From Betaproteobacteria bacterium (GTDB lineage: Bacteria; Pseudomonadota; Gammaproteobacteria; Burkholderiales; Rhodocyclaceae), in contig JAIFNM010000036.1 in NCBI GenBank assembly GCA_020047725.1, forward strand, positions 1 through 10,326: a DNA stretch of 10,326 nt. The letters are read 5' to 3'. This document shows positions 1 through 6,153 of the stretch, piece after piece. Position numbers and translations under genes: made by a program. Each line of letters starts with the position of its first letter. Position 1 is the first letter of the stretch. The notes below the pieces were generated by a model. The model did not search any database, was not told where the DNA came from, and worked only from the letters and a program-made list of their open reading frames with translations.

Positions 1-28
1 ATTGAATTGAACTTACGATGATGCTCAA

Positions 29-101
29 ATGCTTCACCGTATGCCCATTATGCACATATAACGCAGCCTGTCAAGTTATTCTGATATATTTATGCTTCAC
101 C
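29..101 (+). promoter_or_regulatory. Putative promoter/operator region of the Xre regulator with a 10-bp direct repeat
   Basis: ATGCTTCACC occurs twice, at 29-38 and 92-101, with starts 63 bp apart (about six helical turns). The first copy overlaps a possible -35 (TTCACC, 33-38), which is followed after 18 bp by TATAAC (57-62), a good -10 match. Two spaced copies on either side of a promoter-like sequence fit an operator for the regulator encoded just downstream. A perfect 10-bp palindrome, ATGGCGCCAT (111-120), also overlaps the start codon. The repeats and palindrome are seen directly; the promoter and operator roles are inferred. Confidence 0.35.
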
Positions 102-118
102 TGTAATCGGATGGCGCC

Positions 119-367
119 ATGTTAAGGTTTCGACTCAAGGAATTACTCGCGGAAAAAGAATTTCGTGAAGGGCGAGTTGTCACGATGGTCGAAGTAGCCA
201 ATGCCACAGGCATTCACCGCATGACACTCTCAAAGCTCAGCAATCATCGCGGATATAACCCAACGGCTGACGTGTTGGACCGGCTTTGTTCCTATTTTGG
301 TTGTCGCATCGAGCAATTGGTTGAACACATCCCGGGGCGACCGCACCTAGTCGATGACGACAGCTGA
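119..367 (+). CDS. Small Xre/Cro-type helix-turn-helix regulator
   Basis: This 82-residue protein is a likely DNA-binding repressor. Residues about 20-68 form a compact Cro/C1-like fold. The recognition segment is around VEVANATGIHRMTLSKLSN, followed by the typical C-terminal helix LDRLCSYFGCRIEQLVEH, a pattern known in the HTH_26/YozG-like Xre subgroup. The protein is almost only this domain plus a short acidic tail, so no effector domain is visible. The start at 119 has only a weak ribosome binding site and sits inside a 10-bp palindrome. The gene stands alone at the far end of the mobilization module and converges on the relaxase gene with about 280 bp between. Such regulators often control plasmid or island genes or themselves; the target here is unknown. 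The family call is solid and the role is inferred. Confidence 0.85.
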   Translation: MLRFRLKELLAEKEFREGRVVTMVEVANATGIHRMTLSKLSNHRGYNPTADVLDRLCSYFGCRIEQLVEHIPGRPHLVDDDS

Positions 368-645
368 GGCGATTCATGAGTAGTTGCCGAATCTGGCTTG
401 CCCAGCGGTTCTGTGTGGCAATGCAACTACCGGCATTCGAGTTTCTGCCACAAGTTAACGACCTAGCCTTCCTCGCTGGAAGCCCTGCGGTGGCGCGTAG
501 CATGAAATATCATGATGACTTGCAGCCCTTTCATTGCGAGGCCAGTGTATGTCTGATTCAATCATTTACTCTCCGCCCAAGGTCTGAAGCTTGGACAGTC
601 TTTGCGGGACTTCTTAAGCGGTGATATTTCTTCATCGACTTGAGA
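368..645. other. Gap between regulator and relaxase, no convincing gene
   Basis: This spacer lies between two convergent genes. An 82-codon open frame (376-624, +) starts 8 bp after the regulator stop with a GAGG-like sequence ahead of it. Its product is rich in Cys, Phe and Met without recognizable domain structure, and a minus-strand frame of similar length overlaps it. I do not recognise either product. No hairpin with a T-run was seen that would terminate the two converging transcripts. Confidence 0.4.
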
Positions 646-1602
646 TCATAGAAAACCTCCTGGCAAGCGCGGTGTATTTCTTTCTGGCTCAATTCCGTTG
701 TCGACCGATGTATCTTCAATTACCTTTGCCGTATCGTCGGTTTGTCTTCTATGCGAACGCACGTCATCAACACTCGGTAGCGCTGCGCTATCCAGATCGG
801 AAAACCGGCCTTTGAGTTCCCCCGTTTTGATGCCCAAACGCTTCGCTAGGCTATGCACGCCACCCATACGATCAACAACCACAATACAACGACGATCACC
901 GCGCGCTGCGGTATACCCGTGCGCCTGGATGGCCTGTATAAATTCGAACCACGACATGCTAAATGCCCACGCATTGCCAACGTCGGTGATGACTTGATCA
1001 ACACTGATTCCCGTTCGAATCGCTTGCTGAGCCTCCGCTGTAGACATATAGGCGACAGGTCGTTCGTCGATGAACTTCCCGGCAGCGTTCTTTTTGCGTC
1101 CTGTAAATACACCTCTGACTGGCTTTAATTGAAGCTCTTGCTCCAACTCGCGCGCTATTTTTTCATGTTTTGGATAATTCCAGCCGAGATTGACGGCGCG
1201 CAAGCTGACCGGATCGACGCGATTCGCACAGATGTGAAAATGCGATCGTCCCGCTTTCTGGTGTCGCATCAATAACCACTGGTGGTTATCGCCAAAACCA
1301 AGCTCATTCAACGTAGTCGATGCGCAGTGAATGGCCTCTTCTGCCGTCAGTTCTCGTCCACCAGGACCATCCGGCGAGAGCGAAGAAGCATAGAGAAACT
1401 TCTGACATTTCGATCCCGCTGCCACGCCAGCCATTTCCCTTAATCCGTCCGTTACAGTCGCACCAAGAAAGAGATTGTAGGTGCAAACGATCTCGACAGA
1501 ATCGTTCCAGTCTGAGGTCATTGCATCGCCATCTTTCTTGACCTTGAGGAGATGGTGCCCATGTTTGTAATAGCTTGAAATCGATTTTCCCTTGATGATC
1601 AT
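646..1602 (-). CDS. MOBP-type relaxase / mobilization nuclease
   Basis: This 318-residue protein should nick the transfer origin and lead the single strand into a recipient (relaxase domain, Pfam PF03432 type). The N-terminus MIIKGKS is typical of the family, and tyrosines at residues 11-12 are candidate nucleophiles. The metal-binding His motif is clear: H114, then H121-F-H123 followed by N127 in SHFHICANRVDP. The second half (about 215-275) contains the segment HGYTAARGDRR...VVVDRMGGVHSLAKRLG, common in this relaxase group. The protein ends soon after and has no helicase or primase domain, as in small mobilizable plasmids. The start ATG overlaps the mobC-like stop codon as ATGA, so the two are translationally coupled. 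No coupling protein or secretion genes are present, so it would depend on a helper system. Which Tyr is catalytic cannot be settled here. Confidence 0.88.
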   Translation of the reverse strand: MIIKGKSISSYYKHGHHLLKVKKDGDAMTSDWNDSVEIVCTYNLFLGATVTDGLREMAGVAAGSKCQKFLYASSLSPDGPGGRELTAEEAIHCASTTLNELGFGDNHQWLLMRHQKAGRSHFHICANRVDPVSLRAVNLGWNYPKHEKIARELEQELQLKPVRGVFTGRKKNAAGKFIDERPVAYMSTAEAQQAIRTGISVDQVITDVGNAWAFSMSWFEFIQAIQAHGYTAARGDRRCIVVVDRMGGVHSLAKRLGIKTGELKGRFSDLDSAALPSVDDVRSHRRQTDDTAKVIEDTSVDNGIEPERNTPRLPGGFL

Positions 1603-1979
1603 TCGAGCACCTCGACGACTGAGGACATCACCGCTCTGAGTTCGTGAAGGAGTGCGTTAAGCCGTAGCGAGTCAGGCACCTGGCCTGCGATATGGCTTAT
1701 CTGGGTCAACTGATTGAGATTGTTTCCAACTCGGCCGAGTTGACCGAGAACCTGCGCTAGAGACTTCTCGGCGAAAGTAGGAAGGCGCCTCTTGGGTGGG
1801 CGATGTGGCATACCGAGAGCTGCCTCGCGCAAATACTGAGAGGCACTGATGCCAAGTTCTGATGCACGAGTGTTGATTGTGGCCTTTTCATCTGGAAGGA
1901 GACGACAGTGAAGACAATGCTTTCGCTGTCGCATTTCAGAGCCTGACTTCTTCGACAATTTCTTTTTTATCGTATCCAT
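1599..1979 (-). CDS. mobC: MobC-like relaxosome accessory protein
   Basis: This is a small basic protein (126 residues from the ATG at 1979) of the MobC type (PF05713 family). Such proteins bind the transfer origin and help the relaxase open the strands. The N-terminal part resembles a ribbon-helix-helix: a strand around HCLHCRLLPDEKATI, then helices around ASELGISASQYLREAALG. The C-terminal half carries the family signature LGRVGNNLNQLTQ. The frame is open to a GTG at 2018, but the extra 13 residues (FYLGHRIVIG...) look untranslated and neither start has a good ribosome binding site, so I prefer 1979. Its stop overlaps the relaxase start by 4 bp. The protein may also repress its own operon; the tandem repeats at 2062-2102 are candidate binding sites (inference). 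Confidence 0.82.
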   Translation of the reverse strand: MDTIKKKLSKKSGSEMRQRKHCLHCRLLPDEKATINTRASELGISASQYLREAALGMPHRPPKRRLPTFAEKSLAQVLGQLGRVGNNLNQLTQISHIAGQVPDSLRLNALLHELRAVMSSVVEVLE

Positions 1980-2024
1980 ATTGGTGCCAATCACAATTCG
2001 ATGACCCAAGTAGAACACGATCGA

Positions 2025-2300
2025 TCACACGCCAGAAAGCTTGATATGACTGCTTTCCAAACAATTGGAACGTGTCAATAAATACAATTGGCCCATGTCA
2101 ATGGTTGCGTTGTTCTTTCTATCGATATCCCTTTGTAATAGGCCGAGAAACTGTCGCGTTGCGTACATACAACAGTTGGCCGACGAGAAATTGGACTTTC
2201 TAACGTCACTATGGGCACTTATCTTTACGGGGGATGCAACGGGGGCAAAGCCCCCTTGCCAAGTAGTGCTGCGCGGTAGCGCAGCACATGGCTTGCTCAT
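2025..2300 (-). CDS. Doubtful 91-residue ORF over the candidate oriT
   Basis: An ATG at 2298-2300 (minus strand) is preceded by purine-rich sequence with two AGGAG boxes, one abutting the ATG and one about 10 nt away, so a ribosome could load here. The predicted protein begins MSKPCAALPRSTTWQGGF and has no domain I recognise. Its frame runs through both strong hairpins and the tandem repeats, which suggests the DNA is selected for structure rather than coding. It lies just upstream of mobC in the same direction and could be a leader ORF of the mob operon. Treat it as a hypothesis. Confidence 0.2.
   Translation of the reverse strand: MSKPCAALPRSTTWQGGFAPVASPVKISAHSDVRKSNFSSANCCMYATRQFLGLLQRDIDRKNNATIDMGQLYLLTRSNCLESSHIKLSGV
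2062..2102. repeat. Pair of 23-bp tandem repeats (CAATTGG-N4-TGTCAAT)
   Basis: CAATTGG-N4-TGTCAAT occurs at 2062-2079 and again at 2085-2102, with an exact 23-bp period and 14 conserved positions. On the minus strand each copy contains TTGACA, a perfect -35 hexamer pointing toward mobC, although no well-spaced -10 was found. The repeats lie between mobC and the oriT-like hairpins. They could be binding sites for MobC or another ribbon-helix-helix protein, operators of the mob promoter, or short iterons. The repeat is seen directly; the role is inferred. Confidence 0.65.
2213..2287 (-). other. oriT: Candidate origin of transfer (oriT)
   Basis: Two strong hairpins stand side by side. The first is GCAA-C-GGGGGC / GCCCCC-TTGC with loop AAA (2236-2259; ten base pairs, one bulge). 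The second is a perfect 9-bp stem, GTGCTGCGC / GCGCAGCAC with loop GGTA (2266-2287). On the minus strand, 19 nt past the first hairpin, is TAAGTGCCC (2221-2213), similar to the nick region of IncQ-type origins (TAAGTGCGCCC). Hairpin followed by nick motif, upstream of mobC-relaxase and in the same orientation, is a usual oriT layout. Against this, TAAGTGC is best known from MOBQ systems while this relaxase looks MOBP, so the exact nick site is uncertain. Neither hairpin has a following T-run, so they are poor terminators. Confidence 0.5.
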
Positions 2301-2379
2301 CTCCTTATCTCTCCTTTTTCCACCGCTCAACGCCACTTGAGTACCAATCTTGCACACCCACACTTGACGGCACGCCCAT

Positions 2380-2409
2380 GTTGCCGACACCGATAAGCGG
2401 TCCGGCAAC
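2380..2409. other. Strong imperfect hairpin, possible replication or control element
   Basis: GTTGCCG (2380-2386) pairs with CGGCAAC (2403-2409), and inside it ACCG (2389-2392) pairs with CGGT (2398-2401). This leaves the loop ATAAG and a small internal bulge, for 11 base pairs in total with no adjacent T-run. It lies in the gene-free stretch between the oriT candidate and the helicase gene. A single-strand initiation site, an operator or a second relaxosome element are all possible. Only the structure is supported. Confidence 0.4.
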
Positions 2410-2611
2410 CAACGGTGTGAACGCGAACCACCCTCCACCCGCCGACTCAACCCGTGCTCAGGTTAAACACCCATCGTCACGATCCTTCCATGATTTATGG
2501 CGGATTGTTTCATCGAAATGGTCGTAAATTGCCATGACACACTGTCCATAGCAAAATCGATCCATAAAGTTGTCCCAAGATCTCACGAAAACTGTCAGGC
2601 GCTTCATCAGC

Positions 2612-2712
2612 CCGGCCAGACAAGCCAGACCAGACAGACAAGCTTAGCGACAGGTCCTATGACCGGTCCATGTCGATTGTTTATAGCGGTTAACAGGAAA
2701 ATCGACCGGTCC
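2612..2712. repeat. Short repeat cluster upstream of the helicase, possible origin or operator
   Basis: CCAGAC/CAGAC units are reiterated at 2616-2642. A 9-mer, GACCGGTCC, appears twice, at 2661-2669 and 2704-2712 (43 bp apart, about four helical turns), each containing the palindrome ACCGGT. Between them GTCGATT (2672-2678) and AATCGAC (2700-2706) form an inverted repeat around an AT-richer core that includes GTTAAC. Such a cluster 90-180 bp ahead of a replication helicase gene could be an origin or an autoregulatory operator. The repeats are visible; the function is inferred. No other gene is supported between 2301 and 2797. Confidence 0.4.
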
Positions 2713-2797
2713 GACGGGCAATGCGGACTGCAAACCTTTACTTGGCGCGCCTCCCGTCATACTGTTTGGTTTGATCACGAGTTGGAACGAGAGCGCC

Positions 2798-4081
2798 ATG
2801 CTGGTCCTGGATAGAAACGGCGAATCAGCCCCCCGGTTTGTGGATTATGAAGTCGCGCAAATCTGGGCGAGGGATGGATCCGTGGCCTCCGATGGGACAT
2901 CGTTGTACCACTGGATCGGCGGTACGCATTGGCGAAAGCTGCCCGAACTTGAAGCGGAGGCGATGGCCTACGCGAAGTTGCGTGAGATCTTTGAGACGCA
3001 AACCGCGCCGCACCTGGCGACCGTCAGGCATGCCAGGATCGCTGTCCAGGCAGCTAAATTGCATCTGATGGACGCCCACCCGATGCGCGAGCGGACCTCA
3101 GAAAAAGTCATCCCCTGTGCCAATGGCTATCTACGGCTCGAGGGAAGGACATTGGTTCCTGCCGTGCGGGAAATGTATCTCCACTACGCGCTGAGTTGCG
3201 ACTTTATACCCGAGGCGGTAGCACCCCGGTTCGAGCACCACCTGAGGGCGGCGTTGCCGGATTCGGCGGTGCGGGACCGCGTGCAGGAGTTCATTGGTTC
3301 ATTGCTCCTCTCCGAAAGTTTCGGGGTGCATCAACTTTGGCTGGGCCGGGGAGCGGGACCGCTGGGCAAGATTATGCGGGTCTTCTCGAGCGAGGCGGTC
3401 ATGTCGACCCCGGAGACCCTGGAGCCGCTTCGCCTCTCTGCCCTGCTGGTTGATGCCGAGGGTTATCCTTCCCCCAAGAACACCACCGGGATTTCGAAGG
3501 CTGTGCGGGATGCGCTGACCAACAAGTCAGTGAGCCTGAATTCGCGCTTTTCTGCGCCGTCGGCACTCGCCGTCGCGGGAAAATGGATGGTCTTGAGTGA
3601 GAGCATCCCTAGCCTTTCCGATCCCAGCGCGGCTTACTGGCGACAGTGGGATGTGGTCGCTTTTTTGGAGAGTCAGGATGTATCGGAAACCGTGATTGCC
3701 TCTGAGCTTTCCGGCGTTCTGAACTGGGCGTTGGATGGGCTTGAACGCTTGCTTGGACGCGGCGGTTTTGCGGATCGCCCGGCAGGCGTGCAGTCGCTGC
3801 TGACCCAAACCCCATCGGGTTCGTCAAGCGTTCATGCGTGGGTGGACGATCGTCGTGTTCGGGTTGTGGCGGGGTCGGCCATCTGGAAAGACACTATTTA
3901 TCAGGGGTATTGCCAGTGGTGTGACGTTCAATCGGTGGATGCCTTGGCCGTAGCGACCTTTTGGATACGCGCAAGGCAAGCCTTGCCGGGTCTGAGTATC
4001 CGCAAGAAAATCACCGACGGGCAGGAACTCCGCTACGCCAATCTGCAGATTGGTGCGCTGGCGTTGGTCTCGTCGGGGTGA
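2798..4081 (+). CDS. P4/D5-family primase-helicase-like protein with degenerate ATPase motifs
   Basis: This 427-residue protein resembles the helicase half of phage P4-alpha/D5-type primase-helicases used by plasmids, satellites and islands to start replication. Residues about 30-180 match the D5_N-like region (LYHWIGGTHWRKL; IPCANGYLRLEG; EFIGSLLLSESFG). The ATPase core follows: LGRGAGPLGKI (182-192), LLVDAEGY (216-223), a sensor-like SESIPSLSDPSAAYWRQW (267-284) and ELSGVLNWALDGLERLL (303-319). The C-terminal portion (about 345-420) looks like the usual winged helix. Key residues deviate: the Walker A Ser/Thr is Ile192, the usual N of the TNELP-like sensor is replaced, and the usual Arg after WR is Gln283. 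There is no primase domain. The start at 2798 has a GAGAG box; an in-frame TTG at 2771 adds nine residues. The frame is intact and under coding-like constraint, so an inactive or divergent replication factor is possible. Confidence 0.65.
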   Translation: MLVLDRNGESAPRFVDYEVAQIWARDGSVASDGTSLYHWIGGTHWRKLPELEAEAMAYAKLREIFETQTAPHLATVRHARIAVQAAKLHLMDAHPMRERTSEKVIPCANGYLRLEGRTLVPAVREMYLHYALSCDFIPEAVAPRFEHHLRAALPDSAVRDRVQEFIGSLLLSESFGVHQLWLGRGAGPLGKIMRVFSSEAVMSTPETLEPLRLSALLVDAEGYPSPKNTTGISKAVRDALTNKSVSLNSRFSAPSALAVAGKWMVLSESIPSLSDPSAAYWRQWDVVAFLESQDVSETVIASELSGVLNWALDGLERLLGRGGFADRPAGVQSLLTQTPSGSSSVHAWVDDRRVRVVAGSAIWKDTIYQGYCQWCDVQSVDALAVATFWIRARQALPGLSIRKKITDGQELRYANLQIGALALVSSG

Positions 4082-4135
4082 ACTGACGAAAGCGATGAGC
4101 GGGCGGCGCCTGTGTCGTCACCCGGCCCTCCCCGC

Positions 4136-4339
4136 TCAGTCGTCCCGCGATCTCAGTCGTTCCTTCAGCTTCGATCTGCGCCGCGCTTTCGGCTTTCCCT
4201 CGACTGCAATCGCCAATGCTCGATTCTGGCCGACCAGGACCGCCCGTGTCTTGCCGCGCTTGATTCCCGTTTAGATCCGATTGCCCTGGAGCATCATGTA
4301 ATACGGAGTCAAAGTCGGGATAACGCGGGGCACATACAC
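4136..4339 (-). pseudogene. Broken reading frame, unknown product, one in-frame stop
   Basis: Reading the minus strand from a GTG at 4339 gives VYVPRVIPTLTPYYMMLQG..., then a TAA at 4271-4273. The same frame continues for 44 codons (TGIKRGKTRAVLVGQ...) to a TGA at 4136-4138, ending KLKERLRSRDD. The protein-like character on both sides of a single stop suggests a former gene fragment, perhaps the tail of a mobile-element protein. I do not recognise the family. The start is uncertain and there is no good ribosome binding site. A chance open frame is possible, hence the modest confidence. Confidence 0.35.
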
Positions 4340-4341
4340 AA

Positions 4342-4365
4342 TTGACTAATGGCAATTTTGACTAA
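4342..4365. repeat. TTGACTAA direct repeat, possible insertion-sequence end
   Basis: TTGACTAA occurs at 4342-4349 and 4358-4365, with a 16-bp period, and is followed by ACGGCCGCTTA. Multiple short repeats followed by a GGCCGCTTA-like tip recall the ends of IS21-family elements. This resemblance is from memory, and no matching second end or transposase was found here. It sits just outside the broken frame at 4136-4339, which fits decayed insertion-sequence DNA at the edge of the accessory module. Confidence 0.25.
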
Positions 4366-4647
4366 AACGGCCGCTTAATGATCATCATGCTGCCTGTCGC
4401 GTCTGTGGGCTATCGGTCCCTTTCTCGGCCACTGCGGTCATTGAGCTTCTCAGCCACCAACGGCCGAAACGAGTCGGTCAACGGTCGTAGACCTGAAATG
4501 CTGCTCGAGAAACCGAGCGCAAAATCAAGCCGACGTATTGGCACCGCCAAAATCAGCCGAATCGACGGCAATAGCCGCCCCACTGAGGATGACACCACGT
4601 TGATCGAACGACGGGACTGACAGGCAACGATCAGAAAATCTGCGCCT

Positions 4648-4676
4648 GATGAACTCGCTATCCGGCTAGTTTCATC
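4648..4676 (-). terminator. Weak hairpin after the sigma-54 regulator
   Basis: GATGAA (4648-4653) pairs with TTCATC (4671-4676), and the inner CTA/TAG around CCGG adds further pairing. It lies 13 bp beyond the regulator stop on the minus strand. The U-run is poor: the minus strand reads AGGCGCAGATTTTC after the stem. It may be a weak or Rho-assisted terminator. Confidence 0.25.
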
Positions 4677-4688
4677 GCAGCTGATCCG

Positions 4689-6017
4689 TCATTTCTTTCC
4701 ATTCGCCAGCGCTTTTAGCCGTCGGTAGAGCGTCCGTTCCGATATGCCGAGATGGTCAGCGAGCGCTTTCCGGTTGCCGGCGAAATCGCGGTCGACCTTC
4801 TCGAGGGTAGTCAGATTCAATCTTCTGGCATTACCTTTCTCCGGAGGATGATTTTCGTGCACATCGCGGTACGGTTTGATTTCATTTATCAGTTCAGCCG
4901 GGAGGTGCTGCAGGCGGATTTCATCACCGTCGCAAAGCAGGCAGGCTCGTTCAAGAAGGTTGCGTAACTCGCGCACGTTGCCGGGATATTGATACCGACA
5001 AAGCCAGTCAGCCGCCTCCAAAGAAAGTTTCAAGGATCGACCGCTAGAAAGCCGGTTAAGCAGGACATTGGCGAGCAGGAGGATGTCCTCGCCACGCTCT
5101 CGAAGGGGCGGCAGAAAAATGGGGAAGATGTTCAGTCGATAAAAAAGATCCTGCCGGAAAAGACCGTTAGCCACCATCTCAGCCAACGGACGATGCGTCG
5201 CAGAGACAATTCGGACCTCAGCTTTGCGCAATTCCGTTGAGCCCACGCGACGATAGGTGCCGGTTTCCAATAGACGCAATAACTTGACCTGAATACTTAA
5301 CGGAATGTCCCCCAACTCGTCGATAAACAGCGTTCCACCGGAGGCGGCTTCTACCAGCCCCGTCTTGCGAGCGGTGGCGCCGGTGAACGCCCCCCGTTCG
5401 TGGCCAAACAACTCGCTCTCGAATAAGGTTTCCGGCAAACCGGAGCAGTCGACTGCAACGAACGGTTGATTGGCGCGCCGGCTTAGCTGATGAATGGCAT
5501 TAGCGACGACTTCCTTGCCAGTTCCAGACTCACCCTGCAGTAGAACGGCGGCTTCTGCCGGCGCCACGCGAGCAACCAGTTCCATCATGCTGATAAAGGC
5601 GGGGGAGCGCCCGATCAACCCCTGGATTTGGGCAAGACTCCGTGCTACCGGCAAGGGTTCCAGCTTTTCTATGTAATAAGCAACCTCACCGCCTTTATCG
5701 CGGATCGGTGACAACTCGATATTTTCGAAGGTTTCACCGCGCGAGGTGTAATGAAGATGCAAAACACGTTCGCGCTGACCGGATTGCAGGCTACGCAGCA
5801 AAGGACATGACTCGCCAGCCTGGTCACAGGGCACACTGTAGCGGTGCGATACCTCAAAGCACGTGCGGCCAACTACCTCCACCTGATCGACCCAGTTGGC
5901 CCGATAGGCTTCGTTCGCCGCAATGATCCGATAGTTGCGATCACACAGGATATGTGGCTCTGGAAAAGTCTCCAGGAAGGATACAAGCTCTGCCAAGGAT
6001 TTCGATTCGACTGCCAT
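4689..6017 (-). CDS. PAS-AAA+-Fis sigma-54-dependent activator, probable regulator of the cyd operon
   Basis: This is an enhancer-binding protein of 442 residues (ATG at 6017) that would remodel sigma-54 RNA polymerase. Domains in order: an N-terminal PAS domain (about 10-120); an AAA+ core with Walker A GESGTGKE (162-169), the sigma-54 contact loop GAFTGA (209-214), Walker B GGTLFIDEL (227-235) and the FRQDLFYRLN arginine region (about 287-296); and a Fis-type helix-turn-helix at the C-terminus (about 412-437, ALADHLGISERTLYRRL). There is no phosphoacceptor receiver domain, so the PAS domain is the likely sensor. It carries C53-x4-H58-x5-C64-x6-C71-P, a Cys/His arrangement suggesting a redox or metal cue. 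The frame extends to a GTG at 6089, but those 24 residues precede the PAS fold and are probably untranslated. It is divergent from cydP-cydA-cydB-cydX, with a -24/-12-like site between. The target is inferred. Confidence 0.9.
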   Translation of the reverse strand: MAVESKSLAELVSFLETFPEPHILCDRNYRIIAANEAYRANWVDQVEVVGRTCFEVSHRYSVPCDQAGESCPLLRSLQSGQRERVLHLHYTSRGETFENIELSPIRDKGGEVAYYIEKLEPLPVARSLAQIQGLIGRSPAFISMMELVARVAPAEAAVLLQGESGTGKEVVANAIHQLSRRANQPFVAVDCSGLPETLFESELFGHERGAFTGATARKTGLVEAASGGTLFIDELGDIPLSIQVKLLRLLETGTYRRVGSTELRKAEVRIVSATHRPLAEMVANGLFRQDLFYRLNIFPIFLPPLRERGEDILLLANVLLNRLSSGRSLKLSLEAADWLCRYQYPGNVRELRNLLERACLLCDGDEIRLQHLPAELINEIKPYRDVHENHPPEKGNARRLNLTTLEKVDRDFAGNRKALADHLGISERTLYRRLKALANGKK

Positions 6018-6153
6018 TTTACGCCAGTAGTTATGCCAATTTGCCTGCCAAATACTGCCATTACGACAAGACTTGGTCAAGACAAACACCTTTGGCGTAG
6101 GGCATGAATGGATATCCTGTTGTTTTGTATTAGTTTAATTAGACGCCAACGAC

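Larger units (their letters stand above)
4082..4688. other. Gene-free stretch with decayed mobile DNA
   Basis: No intact gene is supported between the helicase-like gene and the sigma-54 regulator. The left part holds a broken minus-strand frame (4136-4339) and a TTGACTAA direct repeat. The right part (about 4380-4640) has open frames on both strands, for example 4378-4620, but their products are low-complexity, Arg/Ser-rich and unrecognised. The text here (GGCCACTGCGG, CAACGGCCGAAACGAGTCGG) is reminiscent of noncoding interspersed repeats of betaproteobacteria, from memory only. Confidence 0.45.

Noticed and set aside
376..624. 82-codon plus-strand frame just after the Xre gene
   Set aside because: Unusual Cys/Phe/Met-rich composition, no domain, and an overlapping minus-strand frame of similar length; only a weak ribosome binding site supports it.
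2073..2101. Sigma-70 promoter for mobC from the TTGACA boxes
   Set aside because: No -10 hexamer at a suitable distance from either copy, so only the repeat is reported.
2241..2287. Hairpins read as Rho-independent terminators
   Set aside because: Neither is followed by a T-run on either strand, and their position upstream of mobC fits oriT better.
4011..4355. 114-codon minus-strand frame overlapping the helicase end
   Set aside because: A different frame in the same stretch gives more protein-like sequence, and this one overlaps the true helicase C-terminus.
4378..4620. 80-codon plus-strand frame and its minus-strand partner (4410-4598)
   Set aside because: Arg/Ser-rich, low-information products on both strands, and no ribosome binding site; more like noncoding repeat DNA.
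6018..6089. Upstream GTG start of the sigma-54 regulator
   Set aside because: The extra 24 residues lack PAS character and extend toward the promoter region; the ATG at 6017 is just ahead of the PAS domain.
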